The notes beneath the pieces were generated by a model. That model saw only the letters and a list, made by a program, of their open reading frames with translations. It had not been told where the DNA came from and ran no database searches. From Owenia fusiformis (lineage: Eukaryota; Annelida; Polychaeta; Sabellida; Oweniidae): a stretch of DNA of 64,000 nt. The stretch spans positions 25,979,985-26,043,984 of the forward strand of contig CAIIXF020000004.1 of the NCBI GenBank assembly GCA_903813345.2, written 5' to 3'. Shown here in pieces: positions 45,853 through 58,135 of the stretch. Position 1 is the first letter of the stretch. Every line of letters starts with the position of its first letter. The translations under genes and the position numbers were made by a program.

Positions 45853-46616
45853 ATGAATTTCATAGATATAGAGGCCCTTCAGGAGTGGAAAACCTTAAAT
45901 TATCAGAGAGTTTTGAAACAAACTAACGTCTTGTTTTCAACCTACACCTTGCTCCTTTCTGTCGTATTTAATAAAACAAAAATAGTATATCACGGAGGGG
46001 TACGAACCACTCACCTGGGACTTGGTTATTCACTAGCGCCATAGGCGTTCTACTATTCTGGATACAACTGACGAGTCGTATTTAAGTGGAGACAAAAGTG
46101 AGGATCATTTTGAATTGACGCTCGGTATAAATATATAATACTTTTGTTCTTTCATATCGGTAGCTCGTTGGCCTCATGGTTAGCGTGCCTGGCTTCCATT
46201 GTCTAGGTTAGTCGATCGAGACCCGTTCATGTCGAACTTTTTGATTTGCTTGTTGTCAAGATATAATAAGTAGGGCAAAATCCAGAAAAAGTAGATCAAA
46301 AATACTCCAATGGAGTATAAAATTGTCACCAGGATTACGGAATGAGACGAATGTTAACTCGTGAAATTTCGGTAGATAAAGTAGGTCAGAAAATCCGGAT
46401 TAGTCCGAACAAGGTTCGGGAATTTCCGTCATAAGAAGTAGGTCAAAAATACTCCAATGGAGTATAAAATTGTCACCAGGATTCCGAAATACGACGAATC
46501 GAATCGGCAAACTTCGGTACAATAACGAAGTGCATAAAAACCGAAATGATCCGAACAACGTTCGGATAAAATCGTGAAACAGGTGTCAGGGGCTTCCCCT
46601 CATCTTTCCATACATG
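45853..46616 (+). repeat. Composite repeat family, copy 3, left part
   Basis: Same order as 6790-~7530, with tRNA-like segments at 45991-46063 (-) and 46160-46226 (+). It is broken at CCATACATG by the LTR retrotransposon and resumes at 53028. Confidence 0.85.
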
Positions 46617-48890
46617 TGTAACAATCGTGGGCCATGTATCTGCCATACAAGTGTAGCGTAGCCTTGGCATTACACAGTCCCAGACTGTTATCTTGTTCCA
46701 AAGTAGTATCACTTAAACAGTAACAATTGAATAATAAGACAATTACATATGGGGTTATAAGTCCCTACTTAGTCTGTCATAAGTCTTATAGTCAATCAGT
46801 AATAAATGTGTCAACTGTCTGGATACACATTATAAATGGAACTATTGCTGTTTATATTAATGAACTGGGGGTTCTAGCCACTTCTAGCAATGGTATCCAT
46901 GGTGAATAGTGGTTCTAGTCACTTCTAGCAACGGTTACCCGGGATGTATAAGGGTTCTAGCCACTTCTAGCAGCCGTTATCAAGGATGTATAATGGTTCT
47001 AGCCACTTCTAGCAATGGTAACCTGGGATGTATAAGGGTTCTAGCCACTTCTAGCTATGGGTACCAATGAGGTATAAGGGTTCTAGCCACTTCTAGCTAT
47101 GGTTACCAAGGAAGTATAAGGGTTCTAGCCACTTCTAGCTATGGGTACCAATGAAGTATAAGGGTTCTAGCCACTTCTAGCTATGGTTACCAAGGAAGTA
47201 TAAGGGTTCTAGCCACTTCTAGCTATGGGTACCAATGAAGTATAAGGGTTCTAGCCACTTCTAGCTATGGTTACCAAGGAAGTATAAGGGTTCTAGCCAC
47301 TTCTAGCTATGGTTTCCAAGGAAGTATAAGGGTTCTAGCCACTTCTAGCTATGGTTACCAAGGAAGTATAAGGGTTCTAGCCACTTCTAGCTATGGTTTC
47401 CAAGGAAGTATAAGGGTTCTAGCCACTTCTAGCTATGGGTACCAAGGATGTATGAGGGTTCTAGCCACTTCTAGCAATGGTAACCTGGGATGTATAATGG
47501 TTCCAGCCACTTCTAGCCATGGTAACCTGAGATGTATAAGGGTTCTAGCCACTTCTAGCTATGGGTACCAAGGATGTATAAGGGTTCCAGCCACTTCTAG
47601 CTATGGGTAACACGTGACCAGAATGGGGGGGGGGGCGTGTTACACTTGCAGTTGACATAGGGAACTGGAACTGGCTAGAAGTCACGTGTATCATGTCATG
47701 TCAATGGAAGTCAAATGTAAGTGGGAGGGGATAAACATATCTTATTAAACTCCCTAAAGATAAACAGAACAACAAGTTTAAAATTATCTAATCTATTTCA
47801 AGAATTATAAAATAATCACATATAATTAGTACAAGTAAGTTTATATAAGTTACATACACAATTGAAATACACCAAGACCAATCAAACACTTAAATCACAG
47901 TAAAGTGGCTGTAAAAGGCTAGAAGGAGAGCTTAGCTAATAGGAGCTAGATGATGACTCACTCAAGCTAGATCAGGCTGTTCCCCTATCCAAAACAACAG
48001 ATAGCCCCTATCTTTCATTAAAAAGGTTATATTTTACGTTCACTGGTAATTTCAGTATACTTCAAATGATGAAACCTTGCTAATTACGTTGATAACATTG
48101 ATAATTTGATGAGAAATCGAGACGAAATTACATGAAAACACATGGAAATCACTTCAAAAGTTCACATCTCAATTACTGGTCAATTACTGAAACAATTCCA
48201 TTCAAAGTCACAGAACAATTAAAATATATCATTATAATTACCTTGAACCACAATGCACCACGATTCACCAACGCAAACTGCTATAAATCCAAGAAAATGA
48301 GGAGAAAACACAAACTGGTCCACCATGATTGAGAAAATTCCAAAAGACAAGTAGTGCATAAAATCCCTACGTCAAATCACATGACAAGATGAATCACAGT
48401 TCAAAATAAGACAAACTAAAGTTATGTACATATATATAAACATGCAAACAATAGAATAGACATACTAAATAACATACATAAGTCAAAGTAATCACAATAA
48501 GGCAAGATGATCAATGGACCTATATCCTGTAAGCAGAATTGTATAGAGTGAACAGGCCAAACGTTGCACAAGCGTATGAGTCATAGTGACCTTTACTAAA
48601 GTTAACAGACAATTCACAAGGCGATACCCAGTCACTATAGGCTTAGAAAGCAAAGTACAGATGCACTCTGCATCAACTGTAAACAAAACTAGCATTGGCG
48701 CTATGTAAGCGCTGACCACAGAATACAAGTACAAGTACAGGACATATATAATACAGTAAAACTCCATACTGGTGAACAGTGAAATTATTAGTTAATGCAG
48801 TTGAAACAGTGCAAATAAGAGGCTCAGTAACGGCACATCAGACCAGATAATTACCATTAAAAAGAGTAGACAGACTGATGGGTCGTTACA
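46617..48890 (-). repeat. LTR (left copy; 3' LTR in element orientation)
   Basis: 2274 bp. Contains a 42-bp minisatellite with one more unit than the other LTR. The frames at 48132-48332 (+) and 48492-48767 (-) recur unchanged in the right LTR but have no protein features. Confidence 0.9.
46869..47609 (+). repeat. 42-bp minisatellite in left LTR, ~17.6 copies
   Basis: The unit has GGTTCTAGCCACTTCTAGC, then TATGGGTACCAATGA or TATGGTTACCAAGGA, then AGTATAAG. Alternating variants form a higher-order pattern in the middle. It is followed by GTAACACGTGACC and a G-run. Confidence 0.95.
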
Positions 48891-48904
48891 CTGCCCCCTT
48901 CTTT
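48891..48904 (-). promoter_or_regulatory. Polypurine tract
   Basis: On the minus strand AAAGAAGGGGGCAG directly abuts the start of the 3' LTR (TGTAACGACC). This is the usual plus-strand primer site of LTR retrotransposons and fixes the element's orientation. Confidence 0.8.
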
Positions 48905-50773
48905 AAAATAAGTTCGTCCCGAACTTTTACACACAAGTTACAAATCAAATCACAATCCATAATGCACAAAAGTATTTAAATCAAAGATGATTCATGATCC
49001 AAAAGTGACATGATCATACAGTAGTGTGGCAACAAGGTAACGGTTTGGGTAGACAGTCTTTTCTCATTACTTCAGTTAGTAATCAATAATGGAAAGGATA
49101 AATCAATGAGGCACCAGAGACTGTACATTATCCTGACGCCATCATTATCAGAGATGTAAACTTGGGGTTCATTTAGCAACTCTTCGGATCTATGGGAACC
49201 ATCTTCCCGTGTGGAGGTATCAACATCACTAAAGGGGGGAACGCTAAGGGAAGCTTTATTCAATGTGTCAATATTGATCAATATTTACATGCTATTGGCA
49301 ATCAGAGACAGTAAGGACAACAGGTAGCACAGGCCACTCAAACCATCTAGCTATAATTAGGGTTCCACTCTTAAGAAACACAACAACCCCGCGGCTTCTC
49401 AGGAAATAAAAGTCGCCAAGGATACAGGTACACACATAGCAAATGACATTTACTCTCGTAGTAAATGCCACATACATATGTGGTAAATGTCAGCCACATC
49501 AGATGGTACATGGATTGTTGACTGATAACACTCCACATAGGGGACTTGTGACAATCAGCCCTCCTTGGAACAAAAGCTGATTGACGCCAGCAAAAGCTAT
49601 GGCCAGACATGCTCACTTCTGCTGACAGTCCACTATCAACATTTTGGTAACTAATCTTGGCAATACCACTTGCCAAGATCGAGGCAGTAGCTCAAATATC
49701 TATCAGACCGTATAAATAACAGATCCCAAATCAGTTCAATGAAAGGGACCACCATTGACACATAAGATGGTTGTATGCATGGTGACCTACTTCTACAAAG
49801 TTGCATAGGTTTGCCTGTTGGACTTGATCAGACCAATTAGGTCATCCTTCGGACATTCAATTATCGCTACTCCCATTATTAGTCATATAATGACTATTTC
49901 CCAATAGACAACTTTCCTAGTCACCTATATACGATATGGGACAGGTGCACACAAATATGTTGGGACTGGTTAGAAGTATGATCACTGGGCAGGGGCTTCC
50001 TGGACCACCCTACCCAAGTCAATGGCTCTATACTAGTCGGACAGGTTTTGCTGGGGTCTTTTGTTGGAGTAGGCAAAAGAAAAAGTATACCAGACGTTCT
50101 GATATGGCTATGGAGATCTCCAGTTGTAGGGAGATATAGTACAACGTTTCCTCATCAACCAGGAAAGCACAAGAGGATCGTACCATCACACACATTTCGG
50201 GCAAGTGGAATGTAAGGGGGAGGGGCATATTTGGGTCACTGTATGGGTACGTCTACCCAAGCTATCTCTCGATTATAATCATGCCCAGCACGACCATCAT
50301 CGAAAGAAACTCACTAACAGGACGAGAACAGGGTACAGGGGACATCCACACCAACACATGCATAATGTATGTGCTTTCAAGACATGACACTGCTAGATGT
50401 TCCAGTGGGTCATGATAAGACAGGGTTTTAGAACTGGGATCTACAATTTTGGCTTGGGAAGATTTGATATGTTTGTATGTTAGGTCCCACCTACATACCA
50501 AACCAGAGGGTCTGTGGTAAAGATACGTACCACTTCACACTTTGAAGTAGAACAACGGGCTACTTCACCAACCTAAAAGGATACAGTCCTGTGGAATGCT
50601 ACAAGGACCGGGTCTTTGGAACTCTCAAAACGGCAATCCACACGTACCAGTGTGAAAAACAAGATTAAACTAGCATCAAACAACACATTGACACCATAAA
50701 ACAATTGAAAACAATACTACATTGAAATTTTTCCTTAAAATACAAAGTGGGTCTAATTATTAGGTAATAATTA
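48905..50773 (-). other. Interior of the LTR retrotransposon, no coding domain recognised
   Basis: Short frames up to 101 residues occur on both strands. None shows a Gag zinc knuckle, DTG protease, YxDD or integrase motif. The interior is also far shorter than a 4-5 kb gag-pol. Possibly packaging signal plus unrelated sequence. Confidence 0.6.
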
Positions 50774-50792
50774 AATCCCGACGCTGCCACCA
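50774..50792 (-). promoter_or_regulatory. tRNA primer binding site
   Basis: Minus strand TGGTGGCAGCGTCGGGATT starts one base after the 5' LTR end. It is complementary to a tRNA 3' end of tRNA-Leu type (…CCGCTGCCACCA) with small differences. Confidence 0.75.
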
Positions 50793-50793
50793 G

Positions 50794-53023
50794 TGTAACA
50801 ATCGTGGGCCATGTATCTGCCATACAAGTGTAGCGTAGCCTTGGCATTACACAGTCCCAGACTGTTATCTTGTTCAAAGTAGTATCACTTAAACAGTAAC
50901 AATTGAATAATAAGACAATTACATATGGGGTTATAAGTCCCTACTTAGTCTGTCATAAGTCTTATAGTCAATCAGTAATAAATGTGTCAACTGTCTGGAT
51001 ACACATTATAAATGGAACTATTGCTGTTTATATTAATGAACTGGGGGTTCTAGCCACTTCTAGCAATGGTATCCATGGTGAATAGTGGTTCTAGTCACTT
51101 CTAGCAATGGTTACCCGGGATGTATAAGGGTTCTAGCCACTTCTAGCAGCCGTTATCAAGGATGTATAATGGTTCTAGCCACTTCTAGCAATGGTAACCT
51201 GGGATGTATAAGGGTTCTAGCCACTTCTAGCTATGGGTACCAATGAGGTATAAGGGTTCTAGCCACTTCTAGCTATGGTTACCAAGGAAGTATAAGGGTT
51301 CTAGCCACTTCTAGCTATGGGTACCAATGAAGTATAAGGGTTCTAGCCACTTCTAGCTATGGTTACCAAGGAAGTATAAGGGTTCTAGCCACTTCTAGCT
51401 ATGGGTACCAATGAAGTATAAGGGTTCTAGCCACTTCTAGCTATGGTTACCAAGGAAGTATAAGGGTTCTAGCCACTTCTAGCTATGGTTTCCAAGGAAG
51501 TATAAGGGTTCTAGCCACTTCTAGCTATGGTTACCAAGGAAGTATAAGGGTTCTAGCCACTTCTAGCTATGGTTTCCAAGAAAGTATAAGGGTTCTAGCC
51601 ACTTCTAGCTATGGGTACCAAGGATGTATGAGGGTTCTAGCCACTTCTAGCAATGGTAACCTGAGATGTATAAGGGTTCTAGCCACTTCTAGCTATGGGT
51701 ACCAAGGATGTATAAGGGTTCCAGCCACTTCTAGCTATGGGTAACACGTGACCAGAATGGGGGGGGGGCGTGTTACACTTGCAGTTGACATAGGGAACTG
51801 GAACTGGCTAGAAGTCACGTGTATCATGTCATGTCAATGGAAGTCAAATGTAAGTGGGAGGGGATAAACATATCTTATTAAACTCCCTAAAGATAAACAG
51901 AACAACAAGTTTAAAATTATCTAATCTATTTCAAGAATTATAAAATAATCACATATAATTAGTACAAGTAAGTTTATATAAGTTACATACACAATTGAAA
52001 TACACCAAGACCAATCAAACACTTAAATCACAGTAAAGTGGCTGTAAAAGGCTAGAAGGAGAGCTTAGCTAATAGGAGCTAGATGATGACTCACTCAAGC
52101 TAGATCAGGCTGTTCCCCTATCCAAAACAACAGATAGCCCCTATCTTTCATTAAAAAGGTTATATTTTACGTTCACTGGTAATTTCAGTATACTTCAAAT
52201 GATGAAACCTTGCTAATTACATTGATAACATTGATAATTTGATGAGAAATCGAGACGAAATTACATGAAAACACATGGAAATCACTTCAAAAGTTCACAT
52301 CTCAATTACTGGTCAATTACTGAAACAATTCCATTCAAAGTCACAGAACAATTAAAATATATCATTATAATTACCTTGAACCACAATGCACCACGATTCA
52401 CCAACGCAAACTGCTATAAATCCAAGAAAATGAGGAGAAAACACAAACTGGTCCACCATGATTGAGAAAATTCCAAAAGACAAGTAGTGCATAAAATCCC
52501 TACGCCAAATCACATGACAAGATGAATCAAAGTTCAAAATAAGACAAACTAAAGTTATGTACATATTTATAAACATGCAAACAATAGAATAGACATACTA
52601 AATAACATACATAAGTCAAAGTAATCACAATAAGGCAAGATGATCAATGGACCTATATCCTGTAAGCAGAATTGTATAGAGTGAACAGGCCAAACGTTGC
52701 ACAAGCGTATGAGTCATAGTGACCTTTACTAAAGTTAACAGACAATTCACAAGGCGATACCCAGTCACTATAGGCTTAGAAAGCAAAGTACAGATGCACT
52801 CTGCATCAACTGTAAACAAAACTAGCATTGGCGCTATGTAAGCGCTGACCACAGAATACAAGTACAAGTACAGGACATATATAATACAGTAAAACTCCAT
52901 ACTGGTGAACAGTGAAATTATTAGTTAATGCAGTTGAAACAGTGCAAATAAGAGGCTCAGTAACGGCACATCAGACCAGATAATTACCATTAAAAAGAGT
53001 AGACAGACTGATGGGTCGTTACA
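50794..53023 (-). repeat. LTR (right copy; 5' LTR in element orientation)
   Basis: 2230 bp, nearly identical to the left copy. Noted differences are TTCCAAAG to TTCAAAG, one minisatellite unit, a shorter G-run and a handful of point changes. A TATA-like ATTATATATG lies near 52880 on the minus strand. Confidence 0.9.
51045..51746 (+). repeat. 42-bp minisatellite in right LTR, ~16.7 copies
   Basis: Same unit order as in the left LTR, lacking one unit near the 3' side (the variant carrying GGTTCCAGCC with CTAGCCATGG). Confidence 0.95.
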
Positions 53024-53027
53024 CATG

Positions 53028-53672
53028 GTTCTAAAAGCCTTATATGGATCTATCACGTGACATTCAAAATGACGTTCCTATATGGTTCTATGGGCCTTAT
53101 GTGGATCTTTCGAACACGTGACCTAATACCAAATCAAAATCAAAATTTTACCTTGACCATTGGATGGGATTTTATAGAAAATATCAAAGAAAACATATTC
53201 TCGTGATCCTTAAATCACTTAAATTCGATCATGTTATCTTCACCCCTTGATGGAATTTTATGAAAGAAGTTATGAAAACACATCATCATGTAAGGGTTTT
53301 CACCTAAATTAGCTCGTTTTATCTTGACCCTTCAATTGAATTTCATTGAAAAATGTTTCATGAAAAATATCATCATGTTATGATTTGTATTTAAATAAGA
53401 CCGTTTCATCTAAATACTCTCTGGATAATATTTCATAAAAAATGCACTTTAAAAATATTTCAGGATTTGCCTTAATTTATCAATGTAATGTAAGTATTAG
53501 ATTGACTCTCAAATAGGGTTCTATTTTAACTTTTTTATTGAAATTAATACTAGGCAGGACTCACTCTCTAAATAGCTAATAAAAATTCAACCCTTGGATG
53601 TGATTTCGTTGAAAAAAAAATATGACAAGTCCAGGATCAAATGATTTGTCCAGAACCTCTTAAGATCCTGTT
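53028..53672 (+). repeat. Composite repeat family, copy 3, right part
   Basis: Resumes at GTTCTAAAAGCC and runs to the shared 3' end CTTAAGATCCTGTT. Almost identical to 7540-8183. Confidence 0.85.
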
Positions 53673-53928
53673 CATTAATAAATTAATTTACCATCCTTTG
53701 TCAAAGATATTGTAGCTCATTGAGTGTCAGCTTTTATTCCGTTAACAAGGGTATCATTTTTGGTCTCTTTATCCATACTTCTTGGACAGCTTGCAGAACA
53801 ATTCCATCAAGATCATCATCATTTGTTTCATTGGTGACTGTGACCATTAGTCTGGTATGTTTATGCAACACTCTTCACCTTTGCAAAGGCAAAATATACT
53901 GCAGGACAAAGTAGTCTTACAGCATAGA

Positions 53929-55028
53929 CTACAATATACAAATGATATCATTGCTGGCACACTTCTCACATGTACAATGTATCATCTTTAGCACTAAGTC
54001 TGGTGCACACAAAACATTTGGTAGAAATTTAACTGACACTAACATGTTGTTGACAATATCCATTTGCCAGCCATACTCCCGGTGGTTGCAACTTAGGAGG
54101 TAAGGGCTGGGCTGCATGTTTACACAGGGATGTTTGTAGATGAGCATGTTTCCTCAGAGGCCTTGTTTGAAGGTGACAATGATTGTAGTTCTAGCAGCAT
54201 TTCTCTTGGTCCACACAGCAAATCTAACATTAGATGACTGGATTGATACCATAACAGGCTGCTGTGAATTTAGAAGCCTGTGTCTTTCCATCAGTACCCT
54301 TTGCATTCGTTTGACTTCACTTCTTAAAAGAGAGCTCCGTCTTCACTCTTTCAAACTAAAATAAACCTGTGAACTCACCGCGCCAATCAGTGTTCGTCGG
54401 CCAAATTTGACCGACGTTCTATATATGGTCATTCCTTCTGACGTCATCGTTGAGCCAGGGATTGACCAGTGACATGCGCATATTTAGTTAGAACGCTTTT
54501 GGCGTATGTTTCTTCAAGCTCGCTGATTGGTGGAAGGTCAGCGCGTAGGTCAAAAGTGATTTACCCAAACTGTCACGGGTACCCGTCGTGGGGGCGGGGC
54601 TACTAAACTGTAATATGGTCTCTACTAGGCAGAGTGTAGTTTAACTAGACTCTGCACGCAGGGTATTCCATCAGATATTGGTATGTGGTCTTCTCCAATC
54701 CAGCTTAAAGGAGCATTTCAAGTCTGTTGTTAACTGCTTTAGTCTTGCCTATGCGGTTAAGACTAGATGTTGTGTCACAGTCTGTTAGGCTGCGGGCAGC
54801 AAGAAGTTGTGAGATGACATTTTTATTGGAAGTTGACACAGACTCCATAGTAATATAAGCAATTAGATGGTGTTTTTCATAGTAGTGAAGCAATAGGATT
54901 AAGACACTAGTGTCGTCACATACTACATTGATATTTTTACTTCCAGTTTTGCTGTTCATAACATACTTGTTTGTTGATGTTTTCAGGTTACCAGATTCAT
55001 CAAACATAGAGGTGGGGATGGGTGCCAT
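53929..55028 (-). pseudogene. Relic of a transposon-associated protein with FEN/XPG-like motifs
   Basis: The 54705-55028 frame has VVCDDTSVLILLLHYY and then LTDCDTTSSLNRIGKTKAV. These correspond to the DDTDV(F/L)VLLL and (L/S)GCDTVS...GIGK..A blocks of a large uncharacterised protein family in marine invertebrates and fish. A second frame, 53929-54147, has YGWQMD, PNVLCAPDLVLKMIHC and CEKC, the YGW...P.AP..+L..I.C.C tail of the same family. The two parts are separated by about 550 bp containing a promoter-like block, and the middle is not open. The GCDT...GIGK..A order resembles the helix-hairpin-helix of FEN1/XPG nucleases; that is inference. Start and full length are not present. Confidence 0.65.
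54365..54660. promoter_or_regulatory. Promoter-like block with CCAAT, CRE and GC box
   Basis: GCGCCAATCAG near 54380, TATATATGG near 54420, a perfect CRE TGACGTCA at 54439-54446, the inverted CCAAT box GATTGG at 54525-54530, and GGGGGCGGGG at 54590-54599. It also contains CGTCGGCCAAATTTGACC paired with its own inverse, and a near-palindrome GCAGAGTGTAG...CTAGACTCTGC near 54630-54656. It is more GC-rich than its surroundings. No attached gene is recognised. Confidence 0.4.
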
Positions 55029-55164
55029 TGGCCTAGCTCAAATGACTTGATAGTTTTCATATCAACATTGGCTTTGGAAGGGGGAGGGCGCTGGGGATGA
55101 CCGCCTCCTCCCTTTCCCAGATTTTTTTGAGGCTAGAATTTGAAAGCTCTTGAGAGCTAATTAA

Positions 55165-56681
55165 TTATTATTTAACGGAAATGCAATGCATTATCTGTTC
55201 TGATTTAGTGAACGTGATCTAATTCATCGATATTTTTACTTAGAAATAAATTTTCTCTCATAGTTTGTTGCTTGAAATGACTTTTTGCAAAAAATCTTGA
55301 AATAAGTTACAATTTTACGTATTTTTCAGTTTTTTTCTCATTTTCATGCAAATTATACGAGAATAAGATGCATACTGCACATAGAAATGATCGTGAGACA
55401 GTATCCCGTGATTCCCAAATGCTAGATTGTTCCTACATAGCTTGTGTAAGATGGAGCGAGCTGATTTGTAAACTGGCTCCAAGTTGGAGCCAGTTTTGTA
55501 AAATGAGCGGTGCGTTTTTATTAAACGGAAATGCAATGCATAATCTGTTCTGATTTGGTGAACATGACCTAATTCATCGATATTTTTAATTAGGATTGAT
55601 TTTTCTCTCATAGTTTTGGCTTGAAATGACTTTTTGCAAATCTTTAAATATATTACAATTTTATGTATTTTTCAGTTTTTTGTCATTTTCATGCAAATTA
55701 TACGAGAATAACATGCATAATGCACATAAAAATAATCGTGAGATAGTATTTCGTGATTCCCAGTTACCAGATTGTACCTACATAGCATTTGTCATATGGG
55801 GCGAGCTGATTTGCAAACTGGCTCCAAGTTGGAGCCAGTTTTGAAAAGTGAGCGGTGCGTTTTTATTAAACGGAAATGCAATGCATAATCTATTCTGATT
55901 TAGTGAATGTGATCTTATTCATCGATATCTGTGCTTAGAATTCAATTTACTGTCATAGTTTTGGCTTGAAATGACTTTTTCCAAAAAATCTTGAAATATG
56001 TAATAATTTTACGTATTTTTCAGTTTTTTCTTATTTTCATGCAAATTATACGAGAATAAGATGCATAATGCACATAACAATTATCATGAAACAGTATCCC
56101 GTGATTCCCAGTTGCTAGATTGCCCCTACATAGCTTGTGTAAGATGGAGCGAGCTGATTTGCAAACTGGCTCCAAGTTGGAGCCAGTTTTGAAAAATGAG
56201 CGGTGCGTTTTTATTAAACGGAAATGCAATGCATAATCTATTCTGATTTAATGAATGTGATCTTATTCGTCGATATCTGTGCTTAGAATTCAATTCACTG
56301 TCATAGTTTTGGCTTGAAATGACTTTTTCCAAAAAATCTTGAAATATGTAATAATTTTACGTATTTTTCATTTTTTTCTCATTTTCATGCAAATTATACG
56401 AGAATAAGATGCATAATGCACATTAAAATTATCATGAAACAGCTCCAAGTTGGAGCCAGTTTTGTAAAATGAGCGATGCGTTTTTATCAAACAGAAATGC
56501 AATGCATCATCTACTCTTATTTAACGAACATGATTTAATTCATCGATATTTTTACTTAGAATTAAATTTCCCCCATAGTTTTGGTTTGAAATTACTTTTT
56601 GCAAAAAATCTTGCAATATGTTACAATTTTACTTATTTTCATTTTTTCTCATTTCTATGCTAATTATACGCGAATAAGATG
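55165..56681 (+). repeat. ~346-bp satellite with conserved hairpin, 4.5 copies
   Basis: Units start AAACGGAAATGCAATGCATA and include CATGCAAATTATACGAGAAT and the palindrome AACTGGCTCCAA-G-TTGGAGCCAGTT. The hairpin is at 55471, 55816, 56163 and (truncated) 56441; spacings are 345, 347 and 278. The fifth copy is cut by the 3.2-kb inverted-repeat element, and a remnant resumes at 59872. The short frames here are by-products of the repeat. Confidence 0.9.
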
Positions 56682-57189
56682 TACTCTAGTAGCTCATGCT
56701 GGTTGAGTATGCACTTCTATGTCCAGAGATTTTCTCTTCAGAAATCATCTATGTGAAGGTCATTGATCAATTTTGGCTTGGTAACATATTTGCCTCAGAA
56801 GGCGAAATAGGTCAAATGGCCACACCCTTTTTTACGCGAATACTCCCCCCCCCCATTTTTGCATCTCCATAACCGTTGGACATAGAAGGTGGTGTGACCA
56901 CTCAAAATGTCCGGAATGGCCATATTATAGGGGGTCAATGATACATATGTATTTAAAAAAGTCAATGGTTCTCAAGATATTTGCCAAAAACTGATTTTAG
57001 AATGAAAACTCCACTATTTTCTCCTTGGTAAAGTATGATATTCCTGCTGGCAGATATACCCGAATGTCCAACAAATATTGGTATAAAACCCAAAGGACTA
57101 AATATGTTTGTAATGCTGCTCGTTTTAATGTTGTGTACATTGGTTTGATTATATACAAAAAAGACAAACTATAAGTGAGCATTCTCTAA

Positions 57190-58135
57190 ACATGATATGG
57201 AATGGGGGAATTGGATATATGGGAGGTACTCTCAATACACCCCAATGGGGGATTTGGATATATGGGAGGTACTCTCAATACACCCCAATGGGGAATTGGA
57301 TATATGGGAGTTACTCTCAATATACCCCAATATATGGGAGGTACTCTCAATACACCCATATGGCAGTATGGGGGATTTGGATATATGGGAGGTACTCTCA
57401 ATACACCCCAATGGGGATTTGGATTTATGGGAGGTACTCTCAATACACCCAATGGGGGATTTGGATATATGGGAGGTACTCTCAATACACCCCAATGGGG
57501 ATTTGGATTTATGGGAGGTACTCTCAATACACCCAATGGGGGATTTGGATATATGGGAGGTACTCTCAATATACCCCAATATATGGGATGTACTCTCAAT
57601 ACACCCATATAGCAGTATGGGGGATTTGGATATATGGGAGGTACTCTCAATACATCCCAATGGGGGAATTGGATATATGGGAGGTACTCTCAATACACCC
57701 CAATATATGGGAGGTACTCTCAATACACCCTGATGGGGGATTTGGATATATGGGAGGTACTCTCAATACATCCTAATGGGGGATTTGGATATATGGGAGG
57801 TACTCTCAATACACCCAAATGGGGAATTGGATATATGGGAGGTACTCTCAATACACCCCAATGGGGAATTGGATATATGGGAGGTATTCTCAATATACCC
57901 CAATATATGGGAGGTACTGTCAATACACCCTGATGGGGGATTTGGATATATGGGAGGTACTCTCAATACATCCCAATGGGGGATTTGGATATATGGGAGG
58001 TACTCTCAATATACCCCAATATATGGGAGGTACTCTCAATACATCCCGATGGGGGATTTGGAAATATGGGAGGTACTCTCAATACACCCCAATGGGGGAA
58101 TTGGATATATGGGAGGTACTCTCAATGCACCCCAA
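57190..58135 (+). repeat. 42-43 bp minisatellite, about 22 units
   Basis: The unit is built from GGATATATGGGAGGTACTCT, CAATACACCCCAATGGGG and GATTT, with 30-bp short variants (CCAATATATGGGAGG). The unit has few stops in any frame. This explains the many overlapping frames of up to 194 residues on both strands; they are not considered genes. Confidence 0.95.

Larger units (their letters stand above)
46617..53023 (-). mobile_element. Non-autonomous LTR retrotransposon (long LTRs, no gag-pol)
   Basis: Two nearly identical LTRs (2274 and 2230 bp) start TGTAAC and end GTTACA. They enclose a 1903-bp interior, flanked by the 4-bp duplication CATG (46613-46616 and 53024-53027). A tRNA-type primer binding site beside the right LTR and a purine tract beside the left LTR show it reads on the minus strand. 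About eight substitutions were noted between the LTRs, so insertion is recent. No gag, protease, RT or integrase was recognised in the interior. It is thus a LARD/TRIM-like passenger needing a helper. The tRNA-Leu-type primer and 4-bp duplication fit Ty3/Gypsy relatives, but this is an inference. Confidence 0.9.

Noticed and set aside
46869-47609. Possible CRISPR-like array of regularly spaced repeats
   Set aside because: The repeats are contiguous 42-bp minisatellite units without unique spacers, in a eukaryotic LTR, and duplicated in the other LTR.
48492-48767. 91-residue minus frame, repeated identically at 52625-52900
   Set aside because: It is conserved only because the two LTRs are nearly identical; no retroviral or other domain.
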